Assembly: GCA_041675505.1 (NCBI GenBank)
Contig: JBAYTR010000003.1
Span: 124,001-188,000 of the forward strand
Direction: 5' to 3'
DNA length: 64,000 nucleotides
Source of the DNA: JAGPCK01 sp041675505
Lineage (GTDB): Bacteria; Bacteroidota; Bacteroidia; UKL13-3
Each line of letters begins with the position of its first letter. The stretch's first letter is position 1. Of this stretch, positions 17,560-26,449 are shown piece by piece. The notes beneath the pieces were generated by a model, which made no database searches, was not told the origin of the DNA, and saw only the letters and a list, made by a program, of their open reading frames with translations. Both the position numbers and the translations under genes were made by a program.

Positions 17560-18307
17560 TTTTGTTGCATTATTTTTAAATTCATCATTAAAATGTAACA
17601 CAGAAAAAGATGATGAATGTGTTGCATATTACCCTGTAAATGCTGACTTTAAATTAGTTGAGTCGTTTGATTTAAGATTTTATGGAATACCAATTGGGCC
17701 AGATGTCATATCAGCTGAAACAGACACTGTATATACACAGGTCTTATTCAAAGCAAAATCGGGGATGAAAAACTATCGCTGGTTAGTAAGCGGTGAACAG
17801 AATGAGCGGGTAGGTAGAAAAGAGGCACTTGATTTTTCCTTCAGCGATTCGGCATATGGTGCTTTAAACATAAGGTTAATTGCTGAGAAAACTCCTGATT
17901 TGGCATGTAACCTATTTGATAAAGCAGCCGACACTTCCTATAGAACTATATATTCAGTATGGCAATACCAACTACCTATTATGGGGAAATACTATGGAAG
18001 TTGGACCCATCGCCCCGATAGTTTTTTTACAATCAGCATTGAGGCAGAAGATAGTAACCGGAATTTTTCTGCCTATTTATATGGCTTAGGGCAGTGCGGC
18101 CGGAATCATCCAATAGATTCTCGTATTGATATAGCAACAAAAAGCTACCTATTCATATTCAGAGATACACAGTGCGGTGGTAGTGGGGGTTACGGAGTGC
18201 TGGATAGAAGCACAAGAAAATTAGTTATCAGATACATGGATGTAATTTATACCAATTCAGATAATCCTGATAAAAGACTAACATTTACCGGTTTTAAAAC
18301 TCAATGA
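17531..18307 (+). CDS. putative exported lipoprotein, unknown function
   Basis: 258 residues. An N-terminal signal (MKNAIISLFLFVALFLNSSL) runs into Lys-Cys-Asn-Thr-Glu, so Cys22 could be a lipidated residue, although Lys at -1 is unusual for a lipobox. The mature part is rich in polar and aromatic residues, with about six further Cys; no domain is recognised. The 5' flank and first codons are a near-copy of those of the T9SS gene starting at 18577, so the two genes probably share promoter and export signal through local duplication. The 260 bases after the stop contain only the second copy of that module. Confidence 0.7.
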   Translation: MKNAIISLFLFVALFLNSSLKCNTEKDDECVAYYPVNADFKLVESFDLRFYGIPIGPDVISAETDTVYTQVLFKAKSGMKNYRWLVSGEQNERVGRKEALDFSFSDSAYGALNIRLIAEKTPDLACNLFDKAADTSYRTIYSVWQYQLPIMGKYYGSWTHRPDSFFTISIEAEDSNRNFSAYLYGLGQCGRNHPIDSRIDIATKSYLFIFRDTQCGGSGGYGVLDRSTRKLVIRYMDVIYTNSDNPDKRLTFTGFKTQ

Positions 18308-18526
18308 TATCTTAATCTTAAATAAATAGTTATTCATGCTGACTAATTGCATCCGCTTTTCAGTGGAATTCAAATGATGAGGAATTACTAAACCGCTCTC
18401 ATGTGGTGAGAAGTTTCGGCTTGTATTAAAATCATCTCTCGGTTGTTGTTTAATGGGTGTACAATTTACCCAACAGAGGCTTGTTGGTATTCGTAGGCAA
18501 GGATTTAACCTAGAGGCGTAGTTGGT

Positions 18527-18605
18527 TTACCTTTTATTTTAAGATTATTTCTTTAACTTGCTGTAAAATGCAGCCAATGAAAAATGCTATAATCTCACTG
18601 TTTCT
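18527..18605 (+). repeat. promoter/signal-peptide module, copy 2
   Basis: Second copy of the 79-bp module (six differences). The inverted repeat here is GCTGTA-AAA-TGCAGC. The ATG conserved between the copies is at 18577; the ATG at 18568 corresponds to ATA in copy 1, so it is probably not the real start. Confidence 0.85.
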
Positions 18606-21600
18606 GATATTTTTTTTGTGTTCATCTTTGCATGCACAGGTAGATACCCCGTTTTTTTACACCAATGGGAAAATTTACCAGACGGTAACATACGGTAATA
18701 AATTATACGTAGGCGGAAGTTTTACCAGCATAGGTTATTCCAATCCATATTTTACCGTTGGCAACCTGCAGGGCGATTTTAAACAAGGCAGGCATCAGTT
18801 GAACGGCATTGTTCATTGTTCTGCTTCAGATGGTGCAGGAGGTTGGTTTATAGGAGGCGATTTTACCAAAGCAGGTATTTACAATAGAAATTATTTTGCT
18901 CACCTTGATTCAGCGGGAAGGGTAACTAATCTTGATTTGAAATTAAATGACAAAGTAAGAAGCCTTAGTGTATATCAGGGGAAATTGTATGTGTCGGGTT
19001 ATTTTACTAAATCAGATACATTGAACAGAAACTATGTGCTTAGGGTAGATTTAGGAACAGCCTTAGTGGATACCTGGGATGTAGGACTAAAGAAAAGCAC
19101 GAGCAGCCAAGGTGGTGTGCCATATGTTAAGCATGTAGAAGCACTTGGTAATAGAGTGTATTTGGCAGGAGCAGGAAGGGTAGCTGTTAATAATAATGTA
19201 TCGGTTGATCGGGTATTTGCAGTTGACATATCTTCAGGTGGAATGATTGCTTGGAACGCCCCTGTAATTGGTTTTGGTGATTATTATTTCAAAGACTTTG
19301 CACTATATAAAGACAAGGTAATAATTTTTGCATATACCCCCAATGTACCAGCAAATTTAAATGGCAGTGGATTTAAGGTGTTAGACTCTGTAAGCGGTGC
19401 AGTTGTGGCAACAAATCATAAGCGGGTATTTGGTACCATTGACAAAGTGAGTATACACGGAGATGATATTGTATTTGCAGGTAATTTTGATGCTGTTGAT
19501 GGCATGGCGGCAAAGGATGTAGTAATTTACAACCTGCAAACGCGTGTGTTTTCATCTGTTTCTTTTTTGAAAGATACATACAAAGAGCGCATCTACAATT
19601 CAGATGTTGACGGGGTTCATTTTTTTTCAGCTCGTCTAACGGACTCTCTGCTTTATTTAAGTGGCTTAATGGAGTTATCTGATGGCAAAACTTACAAAAC
19701 CTTGATGGCATTTAACCGATTTACGGGTGCTGTGCATAAAGAGTATGGTGTAACAGGAAATGTGTATTCCATACAACTGACAGGGAATCAACTTGCGGTG
19801 GCAGGCTCATTTAGCAGCACACCCAACAGTTCAATACGCTATTTGGCTACAGTTGATTTGAACACAATGAAAATTTTGCCTGTTAGCTTACCTTTCAATA
19901 ATTCAGTATATAAAATTTTGCCTTTAAACGGCAATTTGTATCTGGCAGGCAGGTTTGATAGTATAGGAAACAATAGACGAATGTATGCTGCGGCTTTGGA
20001 TACCACAAACTGGAATGTACTATCCTGGAATCCGTCACCCGATTCTGTAGTACTTGATATGGCTTATAGTAGCATTAGCAATAAAATGTATTTGTCAGGA
20101 TGTTTCAGAAATGTTAGTACTGCTCAACGCAACGGTTTAGCTGCGGTGCACCTCTCAACTGCGGCTGTAGATAGTTGGAATCCGTCACCTAACCCCAAAC
20201 CTTCAGCAAACAGGCCATTTGTTCATAGTTTGAAAATTAATGACTCTGTATTGTATGTGTTTGGCCGGTTTGACTCTATTGCCGGTGTAAGCAGGTTGGG
20301 TGCGGCATCTTTCAAAGTAGGTTCAGCAGGCGAACAGCTAACGGCATTTAACGTTACTAACGGAAAAGAATTAGATGCAACGGATAAAGTGATAATTATT
20401 CCATATAATTCTACGCTTTTGCTTACCAGAAGTAAGTTTTACTTTAATGAACTGAAAATTGATTTTTCAGACTACAATCTCCCATTTTTTAGTACTGAAG
20501 AAACGTTCTTTTGGCTTACCCCTGACTCCGGAAAAGTACTAGGGTCTGCTTCTGTAACTGGTGAAAGAGATAATATGATGCCATACTCTAGTGGCAATCA
20601 TGCGTTGCATTATGCAAACGGGTATATCTTCAGTGGGGTAACGTATCATAAGTATTTCACGAATCCCACTTCAAATGTTGTTGTAGTTGATGTACATACT
20701 GGGGCCTTACATGTGTTGCGAGATCCATATAGCGGCTTTCCAACATACTGGGGCAGTAGTATTATGAGTTTTGCAGAACACAACAATACAGTTTATGCCG
20801 CAGCCGGAGGTAGAGGGGAGTATTATATTAAGAAAGTAATACCGGTTGCAAATTTTGTGAGAGGAAAGGTGTATGTCGATAACAACAGCAATTTCAAAAA
20901 GGATTCTAATGAGATGTTCCTTAATTCTCAGCACCTTATTTCTGATTCCAAAATAATAGAAGGCAATGGTTCAGATAGCTATACACTTTTTGCAGACTCA
21001 GGGTCTGCATCATATGTAAGATATGATACTACTTATGTTAGAAAGTATATGCCCTTATGGAAAGTTGTACCCGATACAGCTATTAGTATTTCATTTAACT
21101 CTTACTTCCAAAATAAAGATTCTGTAGACTTTGTTCTGCAACCCAAGGCACAGGTAAGTGATTTAAAAATAAAGGGAAACAACAATGGATGTAGAGTAGG
21201 TGTAAGTAACCGCATTTATCTTCACATAGACAATATAGGGACTACCACACAAAGCGGATGGGTTTCTTTGGCAATGGATACTCAGGCAAGAATGAACATG
21301 CAACAGGTACAATGTTTTCCTGTAGCCGACAGCATAAACGGAAATGTGCTATTCTGGCGGTTTCAGCACCTTACCTGGCCCCATGCTTTGTATTACCGTA
21401 TTACTTACACGATTGACGCTTCCGTTTCTTTAAATAAGTTGCTGCATTTTCCTGTAGCAGTAACACCCGTTATCGGAGATACCTTTCCGCTTAACAACCA
21501 CGACACGATTTCCTTTTTTACATCGAACTCTTTTGACCCCAATATGAAAGAGGTAACAGCACCATTGACACTTGGCAATGAGGTGGCTCTTTCCACACCG

Positions 21601-22227
21601 CAACTGGATTATACCATTCATTTTCAAAACACGGGCAACGATGTAGCATTTAAAGTAGAGATAGCAGATACACTGAGTGAACATCTGGACCTGAGTACAC
21701 TTTTGGTTACTCACTCGTCACATAACTACACATACAAACTTCAAGGCAGGGTAATTACATTTACGTTTGATAATATTAATCTGCCGGATAGTTTTCGGGA
21801 TGAACCGGGTAGTCATGGTTTTGTGAGCTATATTGTTCAGCCTAAGCCCAACCTTGTTCACGGTACAGAGGTGCTTAACACGGCTTACATTTATTTTGAT
21901 TTGAATGCACCCATCATCACCAATACTACACTTACCCGTTTTGTGAGCCGGTTTACAAGTGTGAAGGAATTACATAAGTCGGGTATAAAGGTGTATCCAA
22001 ATCCGTTTTCAGGCAAAGCTGTTATTCAAACACAGATGATATTGGAGGAGCCACAGCTTATGTTGTATGATTTGCAGGGGCGGGTAATTTCAGTTCAATA
22101 TCCTGCGGGTAATACCAACTCGTTTGAAGTTGATGCGGGTCAGTTGTCCTCAGGAACTTACGTACTGAAACTCACGGATAAAACCACAGGTTACTTTGCT
22201 TACTCAAGAATTATCTTAAACCGATAA
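18577..22227 (+). CDS. T9SS type A-sorted exported protein with propeller-like repeats
   Basis: 1216 residues from the ATG at 18577, chosen because it is the start conserved with the neighbouring duplicated module. A signal peptide ends near HAQ (about residue 21). Residues about 25-780 contain recurring strands of the form LYVGGSFTSIG, LYLAGRFDSIGN, LYVFGRFDSIAG and MYLSGCFRNVS, suggesting a beta-propeller or delta-60-like repeat array. Around 800-900 lies an SdrD-B-like stretch (VRGKVYVDNNSNFKKDSNE). Residues about 990-1130 match the DUF7619-type domain (SFDPNMKEVTAPL, LDYTIHFQNTGND, LNTAYIYFDLNAPIITN). The last 80 residues are a type A sorting domain (KVYPNPFSGKAVIQT, then YDLQGRVI and LSSGTYVLKL). 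It should pass the outer membrane by T9SS and be anchored or released. Biological role unknown. Confidence 0.88.
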   Translation: MKNAIISLFLIFFLCSSLHAQVDTPFFYTNGKIYQTVTYGNKLYVGGSFTSIGYSNPYFTVGNLQGDFKQGRHQLNGIVHCSASDGAGGWFIGGDFTKAGIYNRNYFAHLDSAGRVTNLDLKLNDKVRSLSVYQGKLYVSGYFTKSDTLNRNYVLRVDLGTALVDTWDVGLKKSTSSQGGVPYVKHVEALGNRVYLAGAGRVAVNNNVSVDRVFAVDISSGGMIAWNAPVIGFGDYYFKDFALYKDKVIIFAYTPNVPANLNGSGFKVLDSVSGAVVATNHKRVFGTIDKVSIHGDDIVFAGNFDAVDGMAAKDVVIYNLQTRVFSSVSFLKDTYKERIYNSDVDGVHFFSARLTDSLLYLSGLMELSDGKTYKTLMAFNRFTGAVHKEYGVTGNVYSIQLTGNQLAVAGSFSSTPNSSIRYLATVDLNTMKILPVSLPFNNSVYKILPLNGNLYLAGRFDSIGNNRRMYAAALDTTNWNVLSWNPSPDSVVLDMAYSSISNKMYLSGCFRNVSTAQRNGLAAVHLSTAAVDSWNPSPNPKPSANRPFVHSLKINDSVLYVFGRFDSIAGVSRLGAASFKVGSAGEQLTAFNVTNGKELDATDKVIIIPYNSTLLLTRSKFYFNELKIDFSDYNLPFFSTEETFFWLTPDSGKVLGSASVTGERDNMMPYSSGNHALHYANGYIFSGVTYHKYFTNPTSNVVVVDVHTGALHVLRDPYSGFPTYWGSSIMSFAEHNNTVYAAAGGRGEYYIKKVIPVANFVRGKVYVDNNSNFKKDSNEMFLNSQHLISDSKIIEGNGSDSYTLFADSGSASYVRYDTTYVRKYMPLWKVVPDTAISISFNSYFQNKDSVDFVLQPKAQVSDLKIKGNNNGCRVGVSNRIYLHIDNIGTTTQSGWVSLAMDTQARMNMQQVQCFPVADSINGNVLFWRFQHLTWPHALYYRITYTIDASVSLNKLLHFPVAVTPVIGDTFPLNNHDTISFFTSNSFDPNMKEVTAPLTLGNEVALSTPQLDYTIHFQNTGNDVAFKVEIADTLSEHLDLSTLLVTHSSHNYTYKLQGRVITFTFDNINLPDSFRDEPGSHGFVSYIVQPKPNLVHGTEVLNTAYIYFDLNAPIITNTTLTRFVSRFTSVKELHKSGIKVYPNPFSGKAVIQTQMILEEPQLMLYDLQGRVISVQYPAGNTNSFEVDAGQLSSGTYVLKLTDKTTGYFAYSRIILNR

Positions 22228-22244
22228 TTTTCCCAAGGAATACT

Positions 22245-22252
22245 TACTTTTG
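22245..22252 (+). promoter_or_regulatory. -7 box upstream of the threonine dehydrogenase-like gene
   Basis: TACTTTTG, a full match to TAnnTTTG, 21 nt before the ATG at 22274. It supports that ATG over the in-frame start at 22250, which would lie inside the promoter box. Confidence 0.5.
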
Positions 22253-22273
22253 TGCTTTAAAGAAAAGTACATC

Positions 22274-23221
22274 ATGACGGAGAAAATATTGGTTGTAGGC
22301 TCATCGGGCCAAATTGGTACTGAGTTAATTACAGAATTGCGTAAAATATACGGCAGTTCTAACGTAGTAGCTTCCGATTTAAAAAAGCCCGCTGCTTTTG
22401 AACTGGACGGCCCCTTTGAAGAACTTGATATTCTGAATCCGCAACGTTTTCATGAGATAGTAAAGAGCCACGGCATTACTCAGGTTTACCTGCTGGCAGC
22501 CTTGCTGTCGGCCACAGCTGAGAAAAATCCGAAGTTTGCCTGGCAGCTTAATATGGACAGTTTATTTCTTGTACTAGATGCTGCCAAAGAAGGTTTGATT
22601 AAGAAAGTGTATTGGCCAAGTTCCATTGCGGTATTTGGTCCTACCACACCACGTTTGCTTACACCACAGTATACCGTAATGGAGCCCAACACCATTTATG
22701 GTATCAGCAAACAAGCGGGCGAGCGGTATTGCGAATATTACCATCAAAAATATAACGTGGATGTACGCAGCCTGCGTTACCCCGGATTAATCGGGTACAA
22801 ATCGGCACCGGGTGGAGGTACTACAGATTATGCGGTACACATTTACCACGAGGCATTAAAAAATGGCAGTTACGAATGTTTCCTTTCAGAGAACACCACT
22901 TTACCCATGTTGTACATGCCTGATGCATTAAAAGCTACCATAGGCATTATGGAAACCGAAGCCGCTAATGTAAAAATACGCAGTAGCTACAACCTGGCAG
23001 GTATGAGTTTTTCTCCCAAAGAAATTGCTGCTGAAATTGCTAAACATATTCCCGGATTCACCATTAGTTACAAAGCCGATTCGCGCCAACAGATTGCTGA
23101 TTCATGGCCGCAAAGCATTAATGATGTAGAGGCCAAAGCACACTGGGGTTGGAAACCCGATTTCGATTTGGCGGGTATGACGGCAGATATGCTCAAGCAC
23201 CTGCGCATTCCAAGTAACTAA
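22274..23221 (+). CDS. SDR-type L-threonine 3-dehydrogenase (NAD-dependent epimerase-like)
   Basis: Oxidises L-threonine to 2-amino-3-ketobutyrate with NAD+, the first step to glycine and acetyl-CoA. 315 residues. It has the Rossmann glycine motif VVGSSGQIG (about 8-16), SSIAVFGPTTPR, and the catalytic YGISK (Tyr-x-x-x-Lys) near residue 143. RYPGLIGYKSAPGGGTTDYA is the signature separating the short-chain threonine dehydrogenases from UDP-galactose epimerases. This enzyme is unrelated to the zinc-dependent Tdh of E. coli. The start is the ATG at 22274 because a -7 box overlaps the earlier candidate. The assignment is firm for family and good for substrate. Confidence 0.88.
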   Translation: MTEKILVVGSSGQIGTELITELRKIYGSSNVVASDLKKPAAFELDGPFEELDILNPQRFHEIVKSHGITQVYLLAALLSATAEKNPKFAWQLNMDSLFLVLDAAKEGLIKKVYWPSSIAVFGPTTPRLLTPQYTVMEPNTIYGISKQAGERYCEYYHQKYNVDVRSLRYPGLIGYKSAPGGGTTDYAVHIYHEALKNGSYECFLSENTTLPMLYMPDALKATIGIMETEAANVKIRSSYNLAGMSFSPKEIAAEIAKHIPGFTISYKADSRQQIADSWPQSINDVEAKAHWGWKPDFDLAGMTADMLKHLRIPSN

Positions 23222-23238
23222 GGTTCGTGTATATTCGG

Positions 23239-23246
23239 TATGTTTG
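23239..23246 (+). promoter_or_regulatory. -7 box upstream of the membrane protein gene at 23262
   Basis: TATGTTTG, a full match to TAnnTTTG, 15 nt before the ATG at 23262. It overlaps the TTG at 23244, arguing against that codon as the start. Confidence 0.45.
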
Positions 23247-23261
23247 TGCAGTACGTACCTC

Positions 23262-24914
23262 ATGCATAAAAAATTTCATATTGCAGCATACCTTCTACTG
23301 AGCCTCAGTTTAGTATGGCCGGCTATAAAGTATCACCAACCTGAACATGCCTCAGTAATTAACAGTGATGGCTTAGGCTATTATTCGTATTTGCCGGCTT
23401 TGTTTATTTACAATGATGCTTCCTGGTCGTTTCTTAACGATTACGAAAAAAATTACCGACCTATCGGAAATTTCATACGTGAGGCTCCCAACGGACGTAA
23501 AGTGAATCAGTATTTTGTAGGTGAGGCTGTTCTTATTGCACCTTTTTTTGCTGTTGCGCATGTTACTGCAAATGTTGCAGATGGTTTTTCAGCGCCCTAC
23601 CAGCGGGCAGTACTATGGTCCACTCTTTTTTATGTGTGTGTGGCACTCTATTTACTCACACTTCTGGTGGAAGCGTATATAACTCATAGATATGCGGCAC
23701 TTTTGATTTCAGCGGCAGTACTGCATGGTACCAATTTGTATACTTATGCTGTAACAGAACCGTCTTTTTCGCACGCCTATTCTTTTTTTGCTATCACGCT
23801 TTTTTTGTTTGCCTTGCAAAGGTGGGCGAAGATAAAATCGAAGAGGTATCTTTTTACTGCAGCAGTAGCATTGGGTTTTATCGCCATCATCAGGCCAAGT
23901 AATTTGCTGGTTTTACTTACTGTCCCGTTTTTTTTACCTCACCTTTTTCAGCAGTTAAAAGAAACAACACTCTCTGTTTTACTGGTGGCTGTGAGTTGTT
24001 GTGTTGCTGTTGTATTGATTCAACCGCTGTGTTGGCATTGGCAAACCGGCTTGTGGGTAGTGGACGCCTATACAACCGCTACGTTTAATTTTTCTTCTCC
24101 TGAGCTTATTAATGTGTTAGTCAGTTTTAAAAAAGGATGGTGGGTATATACTCCTCTGGCCGCTTTGTCGTTGGGTGGATTTTACGCACTATTTAAAGTA
24201 TACGGATGGAGGAGTGTGTGGTTATTAGTGTATGTGTTCCTTAACCTCTATGTAATTTCATCCTGGAGTGTGTGGCATTACGGCAGTTGTTTCGGGCAGC
24301 GGGCTTTTGTGGAATCATATGCTGTGTTGGCAGTATTACTGGGAGTTTGGTTCAGCTTTTTAAAGCAGTTTTCAAGCAAAGTGGTTTTAGCCACGATGGT
24401 AGTGTTATGTGTTGGCCTCAATCAGGTTCAAGCCAGGCAATACAGCATAGGTATTATTCATCCGCAAAAAATGGATAGGGAATTGTATTTCGCTACATTT
24501 TTAAAAACAGGGGATAAATATAGAAATCTGGTACAGGAAGAATTGAAACACTGTGCTGAATTGAAAACCTGCAAAACACTTTTTACTAATACTGATTGTG
24601 AAGCACATTTGATCAAAGTGGTGTCAATAAATACAACTCCGGCCTGTATTAAAGTAGAAGGAAATTTTACATGCAGCAATAAAAGTACGAATGCATATTT
24701 ATGTGTGCAGTTGTTGCAGGATGCTCAAGTATTGCGTACTGAGCGGGTTTATTTTTTTAAGTTTTCACGAAGAGGAGTGGAGTCATCTCAATTGAGGCAT
24801 CAGTTTATGCTGAATAAGCATACTATTTCAACCAATGCAATAAGGTATTTTGTGGTTGACGTGGAGCAGGAGATATCACTTAATACTCTTCAAGCAGAAG
24901 TTTGCTGCAACTAA
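23262..24914 (+). CDS. polytopic membrane protein, GT-C-like, unknown function
   Basis: 550 residues from the ATG at 23262. The first hydrophobic segment (FHIAAYLLLSLSLVWPA) is followed by a loop with NSDGLGYYSYLPALFIY, and about ten more membrane helices extend to about residue 390. A soluble Cys-containing tail follows (about 395-550). An acidic loop after helix 1 and a conserved-looking EPSFSHAYSFF after helix 4 resemble membrane glycosyltransferases of the ArnT/PMT type, but no defining motif is certain. The upstream -7 box suggests its own transcript. Its last codon lies two bases from the end of the convergent barrel gene. Confidence 0.7.
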   Translation: MHKKFHIAAYLLLSLSLVWPAIKYHQPEHASVINSDGLGYYSYLPALFIYNDASWSFLNDYEKNYRPIGNFIREAPNGRKVNQYFVGEAVLIAPFFAVAHVTANVADGFSAPYQRAVLWSTLFYVCVALYLLTLLVEAYITHRYAALLISAAVLHGTNLYTYAVTEPSFSHAYSFFAITLFLFALQRWAKIKSKRYLFTAAVALGFIAIIRPSNLLVLLTVPFFLPHLFQQLKETTLSVLLVAVSCCVAVVLIQPLCWHWQTGLWVVDAYTTATFNFSSPELINVLVSFKKGWWVYTPLAALSLGGFYALFKVYGWRSVWLLVYVFLNLYVISSWSVWHYGSCFGQRAFVESYAVLAVLLGVWFSFLKQFSSKVVLATMVVLCVGLNQVQARQYSIGIIHPQKMDRELYFATFLKTGDKYRNLVQEELKHCAELKTCKTLFTNTDCEAHLIKVVSINTTPACIKVEGNFTCSNKSTNAYLCVQLLQDAQVLRTERVYFFKFSRRGVESSQLRHQFMLNKHTISTNAIRYFVVDVEQEISLNTLQAEVCCN

Positions 24915-24915
24915 T

Positions 24916-25866
24916 TTATTCGTCTCCTAATTCATCTTCCAACTCATCCAATGAGAGTTCATCCAGATTAAACAAATCCGTATCAGGTAACTCCACTTGT
25001 TTTGTTTTTTTTCTGAAGGTATAGCTTATTCCCGCTTCCAGATTCAAGCCTCCTTTTATCGGTTCGTCTATATCGCCAAAGGGCGTGTTGTACAATACCA
25101 CCTTTCTTCCACCTGCAAGTCCTGCAGAAGTATGCCAGCTGAAGGATTCATTCACCTGTCTTTTGTAAGTGTATTGCATCAGTAGTTGTTGTACACGAAG
25201 GTATCCGTCAGCTGTCGTGAAAGGAGTTTGAGAGATAAATCCTTTGAATCCAATACTGAGTTTGTGTTTTGATTTTGGCGTACTTTGAACAATGTAGGCA
25301 GCATTAAATGGTAGGTTAAATTGCAGTTGTTCTTTTTCGTCAAACCGATAATGAAAACCAATCAGCGGAAGTAGAATCTGTTGACGGGCACTAATAAATA
25401 ATGCACCCGCATTGTAGCTCCACTTTTCATTTACCCTGCGTTGGTACATACCCAGCGCCACTATACCCGGAATGGTATGAGCAAAAGACTGTGTGGGTGC
25501 TGAGAAAAAAGGAGTGATACTTCCCAGCCAGATGTTTTTCATTCCATTGAAATGAAGATAGGAAACCCCGCTGGAGATATTGAGGTTTTGTAAACGTTGT
25601 GGTAAGGTACTGTAGTAAACATTGTTGTAAGCACTGTTAACGGAAAGAATAACCGCGTCAAAAGTTCGCTTCTCCATATTTAGTTTTTTATATACTGGAG
25701 TGGAGGCACCCAAGGAAATGCGGTGAAAGGAAAATGAGCCGTTGCTGTTTTTCAGTTCCCTTTCAGGAAAAGAAGATAACTCACCACGAAGTGTAACCTG
25801 TGCACTGGTGTATGTACAGGTAAAAATAAACAGGTGTAGAATAAGGTAAGCGAAGTTAAATTTCAC
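24916..25866 (-). CDS. exported beta-barrel protein (DUF6268-like)
   Basis: 316 residues with a signal peptide (MKFNFAYLILHLFIFTCTYTSAQ). The mature part consists of amphipathic strands; SSGVSYLHFNG, LSIGFKGFISQTPF and LNLEAGISYTFRKK are typical of outer-membrane barrels, and the overall pattern resembles DUF6268 proteins. The last 20 residues are strongly acidic (LDELSLDELEDELGDE), unlike a classic barrel end, so the tail probably stays in the periplasm. Function unknown. Confidence 0.7.
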   Translation of the reverse strand: MKFNFAYLILHLFIFTCTYTSAQVTLRGELSSFPERELKNSNGSFSFHRISLGASTPVYKKLNMEKRTFDAVILSVNSAYNNVYYSTLPQRLQNLNISSGVSYLHFNGMKNIWLGSITPFFSAPTQSFAHTIPGIVALGMYQRRVNEKWSYNAGALFISARQQILLPLIGFHYRFDEKEQLQFNLPFNAAYIVQSTPKSKHKLSIGFKGFISQTPFTTADGYLRVQQLLMQYTYKRQVNESFSWHTSAGLAGGRKVVLYNTPFGDIDEPIKGGLNLEAGISYTFRKKTKQVELPDTDLFNLDELSLDELEDELGDE

Positions 25867-26029
25867 AGCAACTAAGATGCAAAATAGGAGTAAGGGTTTA
25901 AAGAGGCAGACTGATTAATTGATTTTAATGCTTTGGCGCGCAGCAACAACTTATTAATTAGCTAATTGTAATTTCGATTTTCATATTTTCTCCTGAATTA
26001 GTACATTCGCACTCCCAAAATTAAGGGAA

Positions 26030-26062
26030 TCGGGGTGTAGCGCACCCCGATAACTATCGGGG
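26030..26062 (+). repeat. alternative hairpins and tRNA-Pro 5' mimic upstream of tRNA-Pro
   Basis: Bases 26031-26044 repeat the first 14 bases of tRNA-Pro (26097-26110) exactly. TCGGGGTG (26030-26037) can pair with CACCCCGA (26043-26050). Most of that arm can instead pair with TATCGGGG (26055-26062) in the palindrome CCCCGATA-AC-TATCGGGG. The two hairpins exclude each other. Confidence 0.7.
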
Positions 26063-26096
26063 CGGTATCGCCTTGATGGGTGAAAAACAAAATGCT

Positions 26097-26170
<74 letters not shown>

Positions 26171-26175
26171 CTTTC

Positions 26176-26210
26176 AAAAAGCCTTCAGTGATTAACTGGA
26201 GGCTTTTTTT
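26176..26210 (+). terminator. intrinsic terminator of tRNA-Pro
   Basis: GCCTTCAGT (26181-26189) pairs with ACTGGAGGC (26195-26203), with one wobble pair, around loop GATTA. It is preceded by AAAAA and followed by seven T. Confidence 0.85.
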
Positions 26211-26449
26211 GTTGGAAACAGGGACATGGCATTGTTGCAGTGAGGATACAATTACACTCAATTTGGATGTAAAAGTATCAGATGAGTATTATGTCTTTTA
26301 TATCACTAACTCATAGTTGACATCTCGCGTTTGACATTAAATTAATTCAACTGCAGTAAAAAATTAACCTAATTGTTGGGATATGTTTTTTTCTGTTTAA
26401 GAATGGGTTAATACTCCCGTTGCTTTTTTGAACTCAAATATTATTAAAT

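Noticed and set aside
13513..24914. A dedicated polysaccharide or defence island
   Set aside because: The genes are mixed (YfhO, GT-C-like proteins, threonine dehydrogenase, secreted proteins) with separate promoters and no common pathway; no defence domains seen.
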